From DASVLX01 sp035552275 (lineage in GTDB: Bacteria; Actinomycetota; Actinomycetes; Mycobacteriales; Pseudonocardiaceae): a stretch of 7,406 nucleotides of DNA. This document shows, in pieces, positions 5,780 through 7,406 of the stretch. The notes under the pieces are model-generated. The model was not told the DNA's origin and searched no databases. It saw nothing but the letters and a program-made list of their open reading frames with translations. A program made the position numbers and the translations under genes. Within the stretch, counting starts at the first letter, position 1, and each line of letters begins with the position of its first letter. The stretch spans positions 1 through 7,406 of the forward strand of contig DASZLR010000105.1 of assembly GCA_035552275.1 (NCBI GenBank), in the 5' to 3' direction.

Positions 5780-6096
5780 TGACGAAGATCATCGACAACG
5801 CTGAGGCGCACCGGTACGAGATCTACGAGGGTGAGATCGAGGACGGCGCTGAGCGTGCCGGGTTGGTGGAGTACCACCTGCACGGCAACGAGATCGCCTT
5901 CCTGCACACCGAGGTCGATCCGAAGTTCGCGGGCAAGGGGCTGGGCAGCGCACTGGCGCGGCACGTGCTGGACGACGCCCGGCGGGCCGGCCGCGCGGTG
6001 CTGCCGTACTGCCCGTTCATCCGGGACTGGATCGCCCGGCATCCCGAGTATGTCGATCTGGTCCCGGGATCGCACCGCGAGCGATTCCAGCTCTGA
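5779..6096 (+). CDS. Minimal GNAT acetyltransferase (NATD1/YjdJ-like), 105 aa
   Basis: This short, single-domain acetyltransferase is of the GCN5-related N-acetyltransferase-like family that includes E. coli YjdJ and human NATD1, whose members are ~90-110 residues. The sequence shows FLHTEVDPKFAGKGLGSALA (41-60), which contains the acetyl-CoA pyrophosphate loop G52-K53-G54-L55-G56. It is followed by a helix with DDARRAGRAVLPYCPFIRDWI (65-85) and the HPEY motif (88-91), both typical of this family. The acyl acceptor is unknown. The start is a GTG sharing its first base with the TAG of the pirin gene, an arrangement typical of re-initiating ribosomes, and no separate Shine-Dalgarno is needed. 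It is the last gene of the apparent three-gene operon. A 259-base gap with regulatory features follows. Confidence 0.9.
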   Translation: MTKIIDNAEAHRYEIYEGEIEDGAERAGLVEYHLHGNEIAFLHTEVDPKFAGKGLGSALARHVLDDARRAGRAVLPYCPFIRDWIARHPEYVDLVPGSHRERFQL

Positions 6097-6138
6097 ACCA
6101 GCAGATCAGCCGCGTTTCATTCGGTTGGAGTAATGCTC

Positions 6139-6151
6139 GTCACACCGTGAC
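6139..6151 (+). promoter_or_regulatory. GTCAC-ACC-GTGAC repeat, candidate MtrA-type box upstream of the NlpC/P60 gene
   Basis: GTCACACCGTGAC is a perfect 5-base inverted repeat with a 3-base spacer. Read as a direct repeat with an 8-base period it also fits GTNAC-N3-GTNAC, the pattern reported for the actinobacterial response regulator MtrA. MtrA controls peptidoglycan hydrolase and cell-division genes in several actinobacteria. The site lies about 60 bases upstream of the candidate -35 of the hydrolase gene. Position and match are seen in the sequence. The identity of the binding protein is inferred, and a CRP-, TetR- or other dimeric regulator is possible. Confidence 0.4.
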
Positions 6152-6211
6152 AACTGACCTGCGGTAAAACCCACCCGTGTGAGGGATGTGTCAACACTTT
6201 CGGGGGGTCTC

Positions 6212-6240
6212 TGGACGTTTGCCGATGCCTTTCGTAACCT
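6212..6240 (+). promoter_or_regulatory. Candidate promoter of the RipC-like hydrolase gene
   Basis: TGGACG (6212-6217, 4 of 6 matches to TTGACA) and TAACCT (6235-6240, fits TANNNT) are separated by 17 bases, the standard spacing. Transcription would begin near 6247 and give a leader of about 110 bases before the GTG at 6356. Confidence 0.4.
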
Positions 6241-6355
6241 ATCCGCGACCTTGCGGCCGACTGTCGCCCACCGTGGGTGGCGCCGTGGGGTCCGCCGCGG
6301 CTGTGGCGTGTCGGGGGCCGGCCGGCGGATGAACTGCGAAGGAGACACGCGCCCT
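6241..6355 (+). promoter_or_regulatory. 5' leader of the hydrolase gene with two potential hairpins and a Shine-Dalgarno
   Basis: Two potential hairpins are visible. CCGC (6243-6246) can pair with GCGG (6253-6256), and GTCGCCC (6263-6269) with GGGTGGC (6275-6281), the second using two G-U pairs and a 5-base loop. The first lies partly at the expected transcript start. AAGGAGA (6339-6345) is a good Shine-Dalgarno 10 bases before the GTG at 6356. Hydrolase genes of this class in actinobacteria can carry c-di-AMP (ydaO) riboswitches, but I do not see that consensus here. Whether the leader regulates is open. Confidence 0.35.
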
Positions 6356-7390
6356 GTGGCGTCGAACCGACTGAACCGGACGATTCGTGCGGGGATCGCG
6401 GCGGCTGCCGTGCTGACCACGGTGGCGCTCATGCCGACGCCGGCGAGTGCGGACCCGTCGGCCCCGCCGCCGTCCAATGATCCCGTCGCGCAGTTCAAGC
6501 AGTTGTCCCAGCAGGCCGACGCCCTCAACGAGAAGGTGCTGGCCGCGCAGAACGACCTGAACAACAAGCAGGGCCAACTGTCCGCCGCCAGCGCCGCACT
6601 CGGCGGCGCTCAGCGCGACGAGCAGCAGGCCCAGGCGACCATCAACAAGTTTCGTGGCCAGGCCGACTCGCTCGCCGCCGCCTCGTTCGAGGGCGGGAAC
6701 TTCACCTCGGTGTCGGCGCTGTTCACCGGTGTGTCCGCGCAGGACTTCCTGGAGCGGGAAAGCTTGTTGCAGGACGTCGCCAACGACAACACCACCGTGT
6801 TGAACACCCTCCAGGGCGCCTACGACAAGGACGCCAGCGCCGCCGCCGTCGCGCAACACGCGCAGCAGACCGCGCAGGACGCCACCAACGCCGCAGCCGC
6901 CGTGCTGAACCAGCTCAACCAGCAGAAAGCCGCGCTGCTGGCCCAGGAGTCGCAGGTCAAGGCCGCACTGAACAAGCTGACCAGCACCCAGCGCGGCTCG
7001 CTGCTCGGCGGCGGCGACATGGGCACCTTCATCGCGCCGCCGGGCCTGGCCGGTGAGGCGATGAGCATCGCGCTGGGCGAGCGCGGCGTGCCCTACGTCT
7101 GGGGCGGCGCCAGCCCGAGCGGATTCGACTGCTCCGGCCTGGTGATGTGGGCCTACGCACACGTCGGTGTCAGCCTGCCGCACTCCAGCGACGCCCAGTC
7201 GCAGATGGGCCAGGAGGTCTCGCGGGGCAGTCTGCAGGCCGGTGACCTGGTGTTCTTCGGCTCTCCGGTGCACCACGTCGGTATCTACGTCGGCAACGGC
7301 GAGATGGTCGACGCGCCCACCGAAGGTGAGGACGTCCGGGTCGAGCCGCTGGACAGCGACTTCGTCTGGGGCCGCCGGCTGTCCGGTTGA
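6356..7390 (+). CDS. ripC: Secreted NlpC/P60 peptidoglycan endopeptidase with coiled-coil N-terminus (RipC-like), 344 aa
   Basis: A Sec signal peptide (basic SNRLNR, hydrophobic ~12-28, likely cleavage after ASA at ~32) leads to a Pro-rich linker. Two long Gln/Ala-rich coiled-coil segments (~44-110 and ~155-212) and an NlpC/P60 domain (~232-344) follow. The catalytic C259 lies in FDCSG, H307 in HHVGIYVG, and the third polar residue is probably D319 in MVDAP, where RipA has Glu. NlpC/P60 enzymes of this type cut the D-Glu-mDAP bond in peptidoglycan stems. M. tuberculosis RipC (Rv2190c) has the same architecture and is activated by the FtsX extracellular domain through its coiled coil, so a division-linked role is inferred. 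The frame extends upstream to 6179, but that stretch is not signal-like. GTG 6356 follows a Shine-Dalgarno and directly precedes the signal peptide. The assignment as ripC rests on architecture and on its relation to the Rv2191-like gene. Confidence 0.88.
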   Translation: MASNRLNRTIRAGIAAAAVLTTVALMPTPASADPSAPPPSNDPVAQFKQLSQQADALNEKVLAAQNDLNNKQGQLSAASAALGGAQRDEQQAQATINKFRGQADSLAAASFEGGNFTSVSALFTGVSAQDFLERESLLQDVANDNTTVLNTLQGAYDKDASAAAVAQHAQQTAQDATNAAAAVLNQLNQQKAALLAQESQVKAALNKLTSTQRGSLLGGGDMGTFIAPPGLAGEAMSIALGERGVPYVWGGASPSGFDCSGLVMWAYAHVGVSLPHSSDAQSQMGQEVSRGSLQAGDLVFFGSPVHHVGIYVGNGEMVDAPTEGEDVRVEPLDSDFVWGRRLSG

Positions 7391-7406
7391 CCGCCTTGTC
7401 GGGTGT

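Noticed and set aside
6188..6197. GTGTCAACAC quasi-palindrome, with TTGACA on the minus strand
   Set aside because: No -10 element lies at proper spacing on the minus strand and no minus-strand gene follows. The arms are only four bases long.
6179..6355. Upstream GTG at 6179 as the start of the NlpC/P60 gene
   Set aside because: The 59 extra residues are Arg/Gly-rich and would bury the signal peptide internally. GTG 6356 has a good Shine-Dalgarno and directly precedes the signal peptide.
6241..6355. ydaO-type c-di-AMP riboswitch in the hydrolase leader
   Set aside because: The conserved blocks I associate with this class are not visible. Only short hairpins are seen.

Overview
The base composition is strongly GC-rich. 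Codons are rich in GCC, CTG and GTC, and several genes start with GTG. There is a WXG100 protein, a RipC-like NlpC/P60 hydrolase and a DEDDh exonuclease/UvrC-like fusion. Together these point to an actinobacterium of the Mycobacteriales. A Nocardia- or Rhodococcus-like genome fits best, but the genus is an inference that cannot be proven from this window.

Layout. Positions 1-977, minus strand: a type VII secretion (ESX)-like pair made of a 96-residue WXG100 protein and, overlapping it by 4 bases, the first 230 codons of a larger WXG100-like secreted protein that runs off the left edge. Positions 1032-1313, minus strand: a stand-alone Lrp/AsnC effector-binding (RAM) domain protein. Positions 1323-3032, minus strand: a large fusion of a DEDDh 3'-5' exonuclease with a GIY-YIG nuclease and the cysteine-bearing part of UvrC. 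A roughly 110-base divergent intergenic region follows. Then, on the plus strand, come a coiled-coil protein with a C-terminal NYN (YacP/Rae1-like) RNase domain (3140-4573), a 62-residue four-cysteine protein (4615-4803), a pirin (4814-5779), a small NATD1-like GNAT acetyltransferase (5779-6096), and after a 259-base regulatory gap a secreted RipC-like peptidoglycan hydrolase (6356-7390).

How they may work together. The exonuclease fusion and the RAM protein are 9 bases apart and probably share a transcript. The cysteine-rich protein, pirin and acetyltransferase are spaced 10 and -1 bases and look like a small operon. The hydrolase has its own leader, with a candidate promoter and a GTNAC-N3-GTNAC inverted/direct repeat resembling MtrA boxes, which would fit a cell-division gene. 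From memory, M. tuberculosis also has the homologues Rv2191 (exonuclease/UvrC-like) and Rv2190c (RipC) as divergent neighbours. Here the same pair appears with four genes lying between.

The least expected signals are: (i) four genes with a TANNNT hexamer ending 6-8 bases before the start codon, suggesting leaderless transcription; (ii) the UvrC-type iron-sulphur cysteine pattern kept in the exonuclease fusion although the UvrC C-terminal nuclease is gone; (iii) the truncated T7SS effector whose C-terminal activity lies outside the window. No tRNA, rRNA, CRISPR array, insertion sequence or convincing intrinsic terminator was seen.
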